Assembly (NCBI RefSeq): GCF_004364975.1
Contig: NZ_SOBW01000007.1
Coordinates: 496,001-560,000 of the forward strand
Length of the DNA stretch: 64,000 nucleotides
Source: Gelidibacter sediminis
Lineage (GTDB): Bacteria > Bacteroidota > Bacteroidia > Flavobacteriales > Flavobacteriaceae
Reading direction: 5' to 3'
The position numbers and the translations under genes are program-made. The stretch's first letter is position 1. Each line of letters opens with the position of its first letter. The notes under the pieces were generated by a model, which was not told the origin of the DNA, ran no database searches, and saw nothing but the letters and a program-made list of their open reading frames with translations. Below, one piece after another: positions 26,350 to 35,757 of the stretch.

Positions 26350-28680
26350 TTAATTGATTACAATTTCATCCACAAATAACCACACATCACCTCCGTTTGG
26401 AAGTGTTTTCATACTTTCTGCAACCACTTTTACATATCTTACCGACTGCTCATCGAAGGTTATTTTAAAATCTTTTAAATCGAACGACGGATTTTTAGCG
26501 AATGGTCTTTTCTCGACGCCTACTTCTTTATAAGATTTCCCATCATTAGACACATACACTTTTACGGCGGTTGGGAAATAAATGCCAGGACCTTGATTTT
26601 CTAAAGTTCCTAGAATCACTTCGTGGATTGGCATTTCTTCGCCCAAATCGACCACAGCTTCCATTCCTTTTGCCAACCATGCTTGCCAATGGCCGTCTTG
26701 GAAATTTTTAGTACCGCGTAGGGTATTGACCAATCCAAATTCGCCTTCACCTTGATAACGCTCATCATAAATTTCTTTAAACGTTACTTTTTTACCAACG
26801 GCTTTATGGAAAGCAATGGTCTTGCTAAATTGAACCCCAACAGGTTGATCATCTTTAAATAATGACGCGTGAATGGTGGTGGTTTTATCAATTTTCAAAG
26901 GCTGCGTATATTTTGTGGCCTTATCCGTGAGTTTTTCATCATTCAGACTGTAACGAATATCGGCATCAGTAAACTCGTTCTTCAATTCCACAGAAACTTC
27001 TTTGGTTTCCATATCGATTTTAACATCTTCCATCACCAAAAATGCACTTTTCGCGTAATTGACATCTAAGTAGTCATAGCGCTTGAATTGTGATAGGATT
27101 CGCTTAGAAAAATCATCCCAATTACGAGATGCCTTCGGGCTCCACACGGCTTCTGACAATGCTGCTAACCTTGGGAATATCATATATTGTGAGTGTTCTT
27201 CGGTTTTAATTTGCTCTGACCACACGTTCGCCTGTCCGCCCAACACATGTTTTGCTTGTTCTGGCGTCATCGTTTCTACAACAGGATCAAATTCATACAC
27301 CTTACTTAACGGTGTGTAACCACCCCACGCTAATGGCTCTAAATTCTGAGGCCCTTGGTAATGGTCAAAATACATATGAGATCCAGGCGTCATCACCACA
27401 TCATGTCCTTGCTCTGCCGCTTCAAGACCACCGGCAACACCTCTCCAACTCATCACGGTGGCTTCTGGAGCCAATCCGCCTTCTAAAATCTCATCCCAAC
27501 CGATCAATTTTCTATCGTGTGACGAAATAAAACGCTCCATTCTTTTGATGAAATAGCTCTGTAATTCTTCAACATTCGCCAAGCCTTCATCTTTCATTCG
27601 TTTTTGACAGTGCGGACATTTTGCCCAATTGGTCTTGGTCGCCTCATCACCACCAACATGGATATATTCTGAAGGGAACAATTCCATCACTTCCAAAAGC
27701 ACATTTTCTAAGAATTCAAAAGTAGATTCTTTGCCGGCACAATAAATCTCAGTAATTGGCCAAACGCCGCCAGATGGCACACCGATTGGCGTTTCAAAAC
27801 AAGATAATTCTGGATAGGCTGCAATAGCACTCATCACGTGCGCTGGCATTTCAATTTCCGGAACCACCTGCACGCCTTTTGATTTAGCATAAGCTACAAT
27901 TTCTTTAATATCTTCTTGAGTATAGAAACCTCCGTAAGTTGCTTCATCTTCTGGCGTGGTAACTCGCCTTCCATCCCAATGCGCATCTTCCTGATCGTTT
28001 CTAAACGCACCGATTTCAGTCAGTTTTGGATATTTTTTAATTTCAATTCGCCAACCTTGATCGTCTACCAAGTGAAAATGAAACACGTTCATTTTGTGCA
28101 TCGCCAACATATCAATAGTTTCTTTGATGTATGACTTTTCGAAAAAATGACGTGAAACATCTAAATGCAAGCCTCTCCATTTAAAACGTGGCTCATCTTT
28201 GATAATTAGATTAGGAATGACCCAATCTGTTTGATTTAAGACCTCTTTACTTTCAATTTCCACCGGCAACAACTGTCTGATGGTTTCCAAACCATATAGA
28301 AAACCGGAATATGTTTTTGCTTTGATCGTGACTTTATCTGAATTGACCACCAATTCATAAGCTTCATCGTTCAGGCTATCATCACTGATAAATTCGATAT
28401 AATTCGATTGTGGTGCTTTCTCAGAAACTTTTAAAGTCCACCCTGCGGCAGATTTAAATTTGTCCGATAAAATAGAAACAATCTCTTTTTGAGACGCCTC
28501 TGAAATCACAAACTGTGTGTCGTCATTAAACTCAAATACACCTTCAGCCAATTGTAAGTCGACAGGTTTTGGAATGATGGCAATGTCAGCCTCTGTAAAA
28601 ACCTTAGTTTCCTTTTTTTCTTGGCAAGACGCCGTGATGACGACTAACATCAGCACCAAAATCCTTTTTAATACACTCAT
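26350..28680 (-). CDS. GH20 beta-N-acetylhexosaminidase lipoprotein
   Basis: A 776-residue exo-beta-hexosaminidase that removes terminal GlcNAc (or GalNAc) by substrate-assisted catalysis. The lipobox is ITASC (Cys19). The GH20b-type N-domain (about 32-160) is followed by the TIM barrel (about 165-520) with HFHLVDDQGWR, PEIEMPAH and the catalytic pair D345-E346 in HVGGDEATK. Then come a chitobiase-C-like segment (about 560-620; IRYSLNDEKLTDKATKY) and a C-terminal discoidin-type carbohydrate-binding domain (about 630-776), as in many Bacteroidota enzymes. It sits between glycosylasparaginase and two GH29 genes. It likely trims antennary GlcNAc or the chitobiose core after mannose removal. Confidence 0.96.
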   Translation of the reverse strand: MSVLKRILVLMLVVITASCQEKKETKVFTEADIAIIPKPVDLQLAEGVFEFNDDTQFVISEASQKEIVSILSDKFKSAAGWTLKVSEKAPQSNYIEFISDDSLNDEAYELVVNSDKVTIKAKTYSGFLYGLETIRQLLPVEIESKEVLNQTDWVIPNLIIKDEPRFKWRGLHLDVSRHFFEKSYIKETIDMLAMHKMNVFHFHLVDDQGWRIEIKKYPKLTEIGAFRNDQEDAHWDGRRVTTPEDEATYGGFYTQEDIKEIVAYAKSKGVQVVPEIEMPAHVMSAIAAYPELSCFETPIGVPSGGVWPITEIYCAGKESTFEFLENVLLEVMELFPSEYIHVGGDEATKTNWAKCPHCQKRMKDEGLANVEELQSYFIKRMERFISSHDRKLIGWDEILEGGLAPEATVMSWRGVAGGLEAAEQGHDVVMTPGSHMYFDHYQGPQNLEPLAWGGYTPLSKVYEFDPVVETMTPEQAKHVLGGQANVWSEQIKTEEHSQYMIFPRLAALSEAVWSPKASRNWDDFSKRILSQFKRYDYLDVNYAKSAFLVMEDVKIDMETKEVSVELKNEFTDADIRYSLNDEKLTDKATKYTQPLKIDKTTTIHASLFKDDQPVGVQFSKTIAFHKAVGKKVTFKEIYDERYQGEGEFGLVNTLRGTKNFQDGHWQAWLAKGMEAVVDLGEEMPIHEVILGTLENQGPGIYFPTAVKVYVSNDGKSYKEVGVEKRPFAKNPSFDLKDFKITFDEQSVRYVKVVAESMKTLPNGGDVWLFVDEIVIN

Positions 28681-28725
28681 TTTTCTAATTTTTATTTGAT
28701 CACTACGTTTATTCTCTATTGACTC

Positions 28726-29745
28726 TTAATTATCCCAAGGCATTTTAAAGGTTGCATCTTCCATTCGATTGCCCTGTGCATCATCACAAACGGCATAATT
28801 AAATCCGGAACGTAAGCTATACCCTGCATGTTCGCCATTTTTATTGATGGCGATAAAACCGACTTGCAGATACTCCATGTCTTTATGGTTTTTATGCTTG
28901 TCGTAAATACGCTCTACAATTTCCTTACAAGCTTCAAATGGCGATTTACCTTGACGCATCAACTCCACCACCATCGCACTTCCGGCTGTTCTTATAACCG
29001 CTTCTCCCAAACCTGTGGCAGCTGCAGCACCAACTTCATTATCTAAGAATAAGCCTGCACCAATGATTGGCGAATCGCCTACACGACCGTGCATTTTCCA
29101 AGCTGCGCCACTAGTCGTACAGCCTCCAGAAATATTGCCTGCTTCATCAATAACCAACATCGAAATGGTATCGTGATTTTCCATATTGATGACCGGTTTG
29201 TATTTGGATTCTTCCATCCACTTTTTCCAATCCGCTTCTGCTTCTGCCGTTAGGAGGTTTTCTTCCTTAAAACCTTCTGCCAAGGCAAATTGAAGAGCAC
29301 CTTGACCAGACAGCATCACGTGTGGGGTATTTTGTAATACTTTTTTAGCCACAGAAATAGGGTGCTTGATGCCTTGTAAAAAAGACACTGACCCACAATC
29401 GCTATTATGATCCATGATACAGGCATCTAAAGTTACTTTACCTTCTCGATCAGGAAATCCGCCGTAGCCCACACTTCTAACTTCAGGATCTGCTTCAGGA
29501 ATTTTCATTCCCGCTTCAATAGCATCTAAAGCCGATTTGCCGTTTTTTAACTGTTTCCAAGTTTCTTCGTTCGCTGGCAAACCATGGTTCCAAGTGGAAA
29601 TCACCAAAGGCTTCACCGCTTTTTTAGTTGGCTTTACTGTTGGTATTACCGCAGTATTTGCAGTGGTACTACTGCAGCTCAAGACCGAACTGATGCCGAT
29701 AGTTCCTAAGGCTGCTTTCTTTATAAAATCTCTTCTGTCTGACAT
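28726..29745 (-). CDS. N4-(beta-N-acetylglucosaminyl)-L-asparaginase (glycosylasparaginase), Tat-exported
   Basis: A 339-residue Ntn-hydrolase that splits GlcNAc-Asn into aspartate and an aminosugar (GlcNAc). The N-terminus SDRRDFIKKAALG is a twin-arginine signal followed by a lipobox-like SSVLSC (Cys24), so it acts folded in the periplasm or on a membrane. NHDTISML contains T193, which matches the autocleavage site and nucleophile Thr of Flavobacterium glycosylasparaginase. GGCTTSGAAWKMHGRVGDSP and GAAAATGLGE are further family blocks. Length matches the proenzyme. It lies between GH92-C (12-base gap) and GH20. With PNGase in the same operon, the cell can handle both whole N-glycans and the GlcNAc-Asn stubs left by endo-acting enzymes. 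Confidence 0.95.
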   Translation of the reverse strand: MSDRRDFIKKAALGTIGISSVLSCSSTTANTAVIPTVKPTKKAVKPLVISTWNHGLPANEETWKQLKNGKSALDAIEAGMKIPEADPEVRSVGYGGFPDREGKVTLDACIMDHNSDCGSVSFLQGIKHPISVAKKVLQNTPHVMLSGQGALQFALAEGFKEENLLTAEAEADWKKWMEESKYKPVINMENHDTISMLVIDEAGNISGGCTTSGAAWKMHGRVGDSPIIGAGLFLDNEVGAAAATGLGEAVIRTAGSAMVVELMRQGKSPFEACKEIVERIYDKHKNHKDMEYLQVGFIAINKNGEHAGYSLRSGFNYAVCDDAQGNRMEDATFKMPWDN

Positions 29746-29757
29746 AACATAGGTGTT

Positions 29758-32004
29758 TTATTGATATAGTTTTGAGGATGGTGCCATGGCATTGTTCGTG
29801 TTTTTATTAGGAGTGTCTCCCATTTTGAACACTAACGTGCCGCCGGCCATAATTTCTTTATGTGTGATGTGATTTCGTTGTATGGTTTTACCATTTAAGG
29901 AAATCGATTGAATGTAAATATTGTCTTTTGAATTGTCCAAGGCGGTCACTGTAAAGCTGTTGCCGTTTTCTAAATTCAGTACAGCAGAATCGATTAATGG
30001 CGATCCAAACGCATACACCCCTTGTGCAGGATTTACCGGATAAAATCCGAGAGCGCTAAACACATACCAAGACGACATTTGTCCGCAGTCTTCGTTCCCA
30101 CAATGCCCGTTAGGTTCATTTTTGTATTGTGTTTCCATGATATCGCGGACTAATTTTTGCGTTTTCCAAGGTTTATCAATGTAGTTATAAAGATAGGCCA
30201 CATGATGGCTCGGTTCATTACCGTGCGCATATTGCCCAATCATGCCTGTACTAAAAATGGGTAATTTATCGTCTGGAAGGGGATCGAATGAAAACATAGA
30301 ATCGAGTTTTCTTTCGAAAAGTTCATTACCACCAACCCGCTCGGCTAGACCTTCAATATTGTGCTGCACTGACCAGAAATACTGCCAGGCATTGCTTTCG
30401 CAAAAATGTGCCGAATATTCTTTAGGAACAAAATCGGCTATAAAAGTACCATCATCCAATTTAGGACGCATAAAAGTGCTTTGGGTATCGTAAACGTTAC
30501 GCCAATTTTCGGAACGCTTCAAAAATGTGTTATAATCGTCAGTTTTACCTAGTGCCTTGGCGAATTGCGCAATGCACCAATCATCATAAGCGTATTCCAA
30601 GGTTTTTGACACCGACCAATCTTCGCCACCCTCACCAACTGGAACATAGCCTAATGCCATATACTTGTCGATTTGTCGAGACGCATCTGTGGCACTGGCA
30701 ATGCAGGCTTCGTAAGCCAAATCAGCATCAAAATTTTCAACACCTTTAAAATAAGCGTCCACTATCACTGGAAGAGCGTGGTAGCCAATCATCATATTGG
30801 TTTCATTACCCTGCATGGACCACACTGGCAAGAGGCCCGTTTCTTTATAATGTGCCAACATGGAGTTGACCATGTCTGACACGCGGTTAGGGTGTACAAT
30901 GGTATAAAGTGGATGGGCGGCACGGTAGGTATCCCACAATGAAAAGGTATCATACCGATCAAAACTCTTTGCATTCATGATGGAATCGTTCGCGCCTTTG
31001 TAGTTGCCATTAGGATCGCTCAATAATGTTGGTGCCAACATGGATTGGTACAGCATGGTGTAAAAGATGCGCTTTTTAGTCTCGTCGGCTACGGTGATGT
31101 TGATTTTATTGAGTTGCGTTTCCCATTTCTGTTCTGCTTGATACCTTAAGGCGCCAAAATCAAAATGTGGGACTTCAGTTTCTAAAGATTTATAGGCACC
31201 TTCTAAATTTGCCGAAGACACGCCAGTTTTCAGGATGATGACCTCATCGGCTTTTGTTTTATAATCTAAAATGATTTTCGTGTTTTTTGCAGTGACTGGG
31301 GAATTACTAAGCGAATCGTTCTTATAAACGTGATAGTTTTTGAAAGGTTTGGAAAGTTGCATCACAAAATAGACCCGCTGATCTCTTGCCCACCCGGTCG
31401 ATTTCCGATAGCCTTCAATAGTAGTCTCATTAACCACATTGATATGGGTTTCGGTAGGACTGTCCCAATTTAAAGCGTATCCTAAATCGATATGAATCTG
31501 CGTACTATCGTCTTTTGGAAAGGTGTATTTATGAATGCCTGTACGTTCAGTGGCCGTCAACTCGGCTTTGATGCCATAATCTAACAAGTCTACTGTATAA
31601 TAACCCGGAGAGGCGGCTTCTTTATCGTGAGAATAACTTGAAAAAGGTTTGAAACTATTGGCTTCCATGCGCTCAGAAAAGCGACTGTTGGTTGGCATGA
31701 CCAGAATATCGTAAAGATCGCCAGCGCCGGTTCCTGATAAGTGCATGTGTGAAAATCCGGAAATAATAGAATCTTGATAAAAATAACCCGCAATCCTGTC
31801 CCAACCCGGAATTCCGATATCGGGACTCAACTGCACCATCCCGAAAGGAACGGTGGCACCCGGATAGGTATTCCCCGGCCCATCCGTGCCAATAAATGGA
31901 TTCACGTACTGGGTTAATTTCTCCTGAGGCACTACGGCTTTAGGTGCTTTGCAATGCCACAAAAACCCCATACATAAAAGACCTATAACCGCAAATTTCC
32001 TCAT
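29758..32004 (-). CDS. GH92 alpha-mannosidase lipoprotein (GH92-C)
   Basis: An exported GH92. The open frame reaches 32064, but its first 20 residues are an Arg/Lys-rich, unlikely leader encoded by a purine-rich stretch. The ATG at 32004 begins a normal signal peptide MRKFAVIGLLCMGFLWHC with a lipidatable Cys, so I place the start there (748 residues). Family motifs: YVNPFIGTDGPGNTYPGA, FSLWDTYRAAHPL, CESNAWQY (acid Glu) and CGNEDCGQMSSWYVF (base Asp). The +1 region is GQYAHGNEPSHH, and VPFGM replaces the Trp segment of GH92-B, so the alpha-1,2 triad is absent. A different linkage, such as alpha-1,3 or alpha-1,6, is inferred. It lies 65 bases downstream of the FucP-type permease. Confidence 0.93.
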   Translation of the reverse strand: MRKFAVIGLLCMGFLWHCKAPKAVVPQEKLTQYVNPFIGTDGPGNTYPGATVPFGMVQLSPDIGIPGWDRIAGYFYQDSIISGFSHMHLSGTGAGDLYDILVMPTNSRFSERMEANSFKPFSSYSHDKEAASPGYYTVDLLDYGIKAELTATERTGIHKYTFPKDDSTQIHIDLGYALNWDSPTETHINVVNETTIEGYRKSTGWARDQRVYFVMQLSKPFKNYHVYKNDSLSNSPVTAKNTKIILDYKTKADEVIILKTGVSSANLEGAYKSLETEVPHFDFGALRYQAEQKWETQLNKINITVADETKKRIFYTMLYQSMLAPTLLSDPNGNYKGANDSIMNAKSFDRYDTFSLWDTYRAAHPLYTIVHPNRVSDMVNSMLAHYKETGLLPVWSMQGNETNMMIGYHALPVIVDAYFKGVENFDADLAYEACIASATDASRQIDKYMALGYVPVGEGGEDWSVSKTLEYAYDDWCIAQFAKALGKTDDYNTFLKRSENWRNVYDTQSTFMRPKLDDGTFIADFVPKEYSAHFCESNAWQYFWSVQHNIEGLAERVGGNELFERKLDSMFSFDPLPDDKLPIFSTGMIGQYAHGNEPSHHVAYLYNYIDKPWKTQKLVRDIMETQYKNEPNGHCGNEDCGQMSSWYVFSALGFYPVNPAQGVYAFGSPLIDSAVLNLENGNSFTVTALDNSKDNIYIQSISLNGKTIQRNHITHKEIMAGGTLVFKMGDTPNKNTNNAMAPSSKLYQ

Positions 32005-32069
32005 AACCCTCAATTCTCTATTTTTCTTTTCTCTCTTCTTTCTTCTCTCTATTCTCCACCTCATCTAAC

Positions 32070-33383
32070 CTACACAATAGCCACTTCCTTTTTGCCATTT
32101 TTATACCCAAACCACACAATGTACGCATAGCACAGCACTATAAAAATCAAGGCGTTTTTAAACGCTATCTGATCGGTTAAAAATCCGAACGTTGGCGGAA
32201 TTATGGCACCTCCCACAATGGCTGTACACAACAATCCTGAAGCTTTAGGCTTCAAATGCCCAATGCCGTCAATAGCTAAGGTGAAAATGGTTGGGAACAT
32301 GATAGAATTGAACAAACCAACCGCCAAAATACTCCACATGCTCACTAAACCGACAGTACTAATAGATAGTACAATCAAGCTAATGGAAATGGTGGCGAAA
32401 ATGGCCAAGACTTTTCCTGGTTTCATGATCCGCGTGAGGTAAGCCCCTGCAAACCTTCCAATCATGGCGCCAGACCAATAAAATGTCACAAACACACCTA
32501 CGACGGCTTTATCGTCTTTATCTGCCAATCCTGAATTTAGTATGGTTTCTGCTATAGATCGCATCATACTGGATTCTTTGATGACCGAAACAAGGTTCAT
32601 GTCTAAAAAGTAGTTGACCAAATAACTCCCAATGGCTACCTCAGCACCTACATAAAAGAAGATGCCCAATACGCCTTGCATCAATTTTTTATTTTTTAAA
32701 GCTTCCATATACGTTCCGGTAGAAGTTTCCGAAATCATGGTCGGTAATTTTGCAAACAAGAAAATAACCGCGATCAGTCCTATAAAAAGTGCCAAACCTA
32801 AAAATGGCGTTTGCACGGCTGCAGCTTCTGCAGAGAGGTACGCCTCTTTTGCAGAACTATCTAAAACAGCAATTTCATCTTTTGTCTTTATCACATCACT
32901 CAAAATAAATAGAGCGCCGATTGCTGGCGCAATCGCGGTCCCTAAGGAATTGAAGGCTTGCGATAGGTTTAATCTACTCGATGCGCCTTCTTCGGAACCC
33001 AAGACAGCCACAAACGGATTGGCGGCTACCTGTAAAATGGTCATACCTCCTGCCAAAATAAAATAAGCCAACATAAAGACTCCAAAGATGCGATAGGAAG
33101 CGGCTGGGTAAAACAGCAAACAGCCTAAAGCCATAGTCAACAATCCGAGGATAATTCCCTTTTTATATCCAATTTTAGAAAGGATATAACTTGCCGGAAT
33201 GGACAATAAAAAGTAAGCCCCAAAAAAGGCGAATTGAACTAGGCCTGCCTGAAAATAAGTTAAGGTAAACAGTTCACGCAATCGCGGAATTAGGGAATCG
33301 ACCAGCACTGTTATAAATCCCCAAAGGAAAAATAGGATGGTCAATAAAATAAATGCGGAGCGGTATGATTTCTGGTTTGACAT
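32070..33383 (-). CDS. MFS sugar permease, FucP/NagP-type
   Basis: A 437-residue major-facilitator protein with about 12 hydrophobic segments, of the L-fucose:proton symporter subfamily. Characteristic pieces are FFLWGFITVLVDSLIPRLRE in helix 1, FFGAYFLLSIPASYILSKIGYKKG between helices 2 and 3, AANPFVAVLG and the LNLSQAFNSLGT block. Members carry fucose, GlcNAc, glucose or mannose across the inner membrane. Sited between GH92-C and the hydrolase/GH18 genes, GlcNAc, fucose or mannose released in the periplasm are all plausible cargo, and the sequence does not decide between them. No sugar kinase is encoded nearby. Confidence 0.92.
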   Translation of the reverse strand: MSNQKSYRSAFILLTILFFLWGFITVLVDSLIPRLRELFTLTYFQAGLVQFAFFGAYFLLSIPASYILSKIGYKKGIILGLLTMALGCLLFYPAASYRIFGVFMLAYFILAGGMTILQVAANPFVAVLGSEEGASSRLNLSQAFNSLGTAIAPAIGALFILSDVIKTKDEIAVLDSSAKEAYLSAEAAAVQTPFLGLALFIGLIAVIFLFAKLPTMISETSTGTYMEALKNKKLMQGVLGIFFYVGAEVAIGSYLVNYFLDMNLVSVIKESSMMRSIAETILNSGLADKDDKAVVGVFVTFYWSGAMIGRFAGAYLTRIMKPGKVLAIFATISISLIVLSISTVGLVSMWSILAVGLFNSIMFPTIFTLAIDGIGHLKPKASGLLCTAIVGGAIIPPTFGFLTDQIAFKNALIFIVLCYAYIVWFGYKNGKKEVAIV

Positions 33384-33393
33384 AGGTTGTGAG

Positions 33394-34515
33394 TTAGTTA
33401 AAGCTTCCTTTTATTTCTTTAATAGTCTGTATATACGCGTCTGTTAACTGTGGGCCGTCAAAAAACGTCACCCCTTTAGCGCCGTTGTCCTTTGCATAAT
33501 GTATGGCTTCTTTGAGTTCTTCTGCAGATGTAAACGGGGGTACAAAAACGCCAGTATGTAATCCGACATTTTTAGATTCTAAATCGGTGACACCTTGTTT
33601 GGTGGCATAACCAATCCAATCGATTTCTTCGTTGTAAAAGCCGTGGTATATCATCGGATAGACGGCATCAATATTCCATTTATCCCAACGTTGGCGCACC
33701 ATGTGGTCAGCCATTTCTGGATAAGGGAACACGGCAGCGGTTAATTTTTTGTTGTTTTTATGAACAATATCGTAAGCGTCATTGACCAAGTTTCTAATGG
33801 CATTCAACCGGAAATTCTTCCATTCCATGTCAATAGCAGTGTTAGTGCTTTCCAGTGGATTTTTATGGTGGATTTTTTCGAAGGCACTGATACACGCTTC
33901 ACAATAACAGAAGTCGTATTCCGCCATTTCGGTGTCTTGGGTAAGATTATATTTTGGCAGTAATCCTATCGGCAAAAAGATATCAGGAAAACGGATATAA
34001 TCGAGATGTACACTTTCAATGCCTTCCACTTTAGCCATACGTTCTACCAAACTTAGAATATGGTTCCGGGAAGCTTCTCTGGTAGGGCATAACCATTGGT
34101 AATAGTTCACATAAGGCCGCGTATCATAGCACGATTTGCCGTCTCTACTCACCATATACCACTCCGGATGTTTTAGGGCAATTGTGTCTCCCGGTCGGTT
34201 GACCGCCCACATCCAGGCATGAACTTTAAGACCTTCTTTTGATGCTATAGCCACCAAACGCTCCAATTCTTTAACATCTGTGGCGGTGTTGATTAACAAC
34301 TCGTCTATACCTCCAGCTTTATAGCGTTTGAATTCGGCAGCATAATCGGCATTGGATTTTTTTTTGTTTGAAGTGATCCAGGTGCCAAAATTAAAATCCC
34401 CCGTGTCTGCGGACTTCACAGTTGCTGTAGTCTCTTCTTTGCGTTCTTTCTTGTTACAGCCCGCTAACGTTATAACAATCAAACACAAAAACAAATATGT
34501 GGTTATTCTCCGCAT
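33394..34515 (-). CDS. Unassigned TIM-barrel glycosidase-like lipoprotein with Cys cluster
   Basis: A 373-residue lipoprotein (lipobox TLAGC, Cys20). It resembles the loosely defined glycosidase-like groups annotated family 10 glycosylhydrolase. Visible marks: FGTWITSNKK at the barrel start, a beta-strand KVHAWMWAVNRP (about 97-108), and ESVHLDYIRFPD (D172) typical of these barrels. A cluster DFCYCEACISAF (Cys203, 205 and 208) could bind a metal. FPYPEMADHMVRQRWDKW and AVYPMIYHGF complete later strands. No GH family can be named with confidence. It is 10 bases from the FucP-type permease and 17 from GH18, so it probably acts on the same N-glycan core. It contains an in-frame A9 tract near 34358-34366. 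Confidence 0.7.
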   Translation of the reverse strand: MRRITTYLFLCLIVITLAGCNKKERKEETTATVKSADTGDFNFGTWITSNKKKSNADYAAEFKRYKAGGIDELLINTATDVKELERLVAIASKEGLKVHAWMWAVNRPGDTIALKHPEWYMVSRDGKSCYDTRPYVNYYQWLCPTREASRNHILSLVERMAKVEGIESVHLDYIRFPDIFLPIGLLPKYNLTQDTEMAEYDFCYCEACISAFEKIHHKNPLESTNTAIDMEWKNFRLNAIRNLVNDAYDIVHKNNKKLTAAVFPYPEMADHMVRQRWDKWNIDAVYPMIYHGFYNEEIDWIGYATKQGVTDLESKNVGLHTGVFVPPFTSAEELKEAIHYAKDNGAKGVTFFDGPQLTDAYIQTIKEIKGSFN

Positions 34516-34532
34516 GCAAATAATTATTTATA

Positions 34533-35690
34533 CTAATGTAAGCTTTCAAAAAGCGTATTCAACAATTCTTGATTCTTATCTAAACTATACTCCCAAAACA
34601 TGGCGCCACCCAAGCCTTTTTCTTTGATATAGTCCGCTTTTAATTTGATTTCTTTTGGGGTTTCCCACGAGATCATCACCTTATCGGTAGCACTCCAGAG
34701 GTAAGACGCTTTTGCCGATTCGTCATACAATTTTTCGTAGTTACCCGATTTTATTTTTTCAAGGATTTGCCAGTAGGAAATGATATAGCCACCTTCATTG
34801 GCCGACGCATATAATGAAACCTCTGTAGGCGCTACTTTCTCCCATTGTCTGCCATAAAATGGAATCCCCAAAACGAGTTTGTTTACAGGAACGCCCGCTA
34901 CAATATGTCTCTCAATGGCTTCAACGCCACTATTCCCGCCATATTTTTCCTTATCTGATGGATACAAGTTGGCGTGGTGTCCGGTTTGGTACATCCAACC
35001 TTGATAAAAATCGTAGCCCATCACATTGATAAAATCAAGATATTCATGCGCTTCTCCTAAATTGGTATTGTCAATATACGCCTGATCAGCGCCAGTGGCA
35101 ATAGTCAATAAATAATGGGTATTGTCTTTTTTACCTTGCACATCGAGTGCTTCACGAATAGTTTTTAAAAGCAAAGTGAAATTATCTTTATCGGCCGGAC
35201 GGAAGACATTGTCCTCTGCCCGTTGTCCCGGATATTCCCAATCTAAATCGACCCCATCAAATTGATGTTTTTTAAGCAGTGCCACACAGCTTTCTGCAAA
35301 TATTTTGCGCGACTCCTCATAGGCTGCCATAGTTGAAAATTGATCCGACCATACCCAACCGCCTACTGAATACAATACTTTTAAGTTTGGATTTTGTTGT
35401 TTGAGACCGATAAGCGTCGCTATTTTGGCAGCATCCGTGTCAAGTTCAAAGGCCGCTTTGCCTTCTACAATATTGGCAAAGGCAAAGTTGATATGGGTCA
35501 ATTTTGAGGCATCAATTTTTGAAAAATCATAATCTTCATATCCTGCTGCATAACCGATGATTTTCATGTCTACAGGTTCTGCATCCTTATTGGAGATCTC
35601 TTGAGCTTCAACTGGTAGTGCCGATTTTTCCGGTGCATTATTGCAGGCAAAAAACAGGGGAAGTAGGAATATAAATTTGATAAATCTCAT
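34533..35690 (-). CDS. GH18 chitinase-like lipoprotein
   Basis: A 385-residue GH18 enzyme with lipobox LFFAC (Cys16). The complete DxxDxDxE motif is DGVDLDWE (D145, D148, D150, E152), so it should be active on GlcNAc-beta-1,4 bonds. KVLYSVGGW, VMGYDFYQGW, LGIPFYGRQW and AMFWEYSLD fit chitinase-type GH18. The segment between VMGYDF and the end resembles a chitin-insertion domain, which endo-beta-N-acetylglucosaminidases of N-glycan loci usually lack as I recall. In this setting it probably cuts the chitobiose core of N-glycans or free chitobiose-ended glycans, but a true chitin oligosaccharide substrate is possible. It is 67 bases after GH29 and 17 before the TIM-barrel hydrolase. Confidence 0.9.
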   Translation of the reverse strand: MRFIKFIFLLPLFFACNNAPEKSALPVEAQEISNKDAEPVDMKIIGYAAGYEDYDFSKIDASKLTHINFAFANIVEGKAAFELDTDAAKIATLIGLKQQNPNLKVLYSVGGWVWSDQFSTMAAYEESRKIFAESCVALLKKHQFDGVDLDWEYPGQRAEDNVFRPADKDNFTLLLKTIREALDVQGKKDNTHYLLTIATGADQAYIDNTNLGEAHEYLDFINVMGYDFYQGWMYQTGHHANLYPSDKEKYGGNSGVEAIERHIVAGVPVNKLVLGIPFYGRQWEKVAPTEVSLYASANEGGYIISYWQILEKIKSGNYEKLYDESAKASYLWSATDKVMISWETPKEIKLKADYIKEKGLGGAMFWEYSLDKNQELLNTLFESLH

Positions 35691-35757
35691 CTCTTATTTG
35701 TTTTAAAAAAATACCAAAGGCTTTAGTTGTACCTTTTCTTTTGACATCATGCGTCAA

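Noticed and set aside
32005-32064. Extension of GH92-C to the upstream ATG at 32064
   Set aside because: The extra 20 residues are almost all Arg, Lys and Glu and would block a signal peptide; the ATG at 32004 starts a proper lipoprotein signal.
31990-32070. Purine-rich minus-strand stretch between permease and GH92-C as an RNA gene or riboswitch
   Set aside because: It is low-complexity GA-rich sequence without a stable stem or any known riboswitch motif.
34356-34368. A9 tract in the TIM-barrel lipoprotein gene as a second frameshift or phase-variation site
   Set aside because: The frame is intact across it (NKKKS) and no truncated or continued alternate frame is seen; nothing shows it is used.
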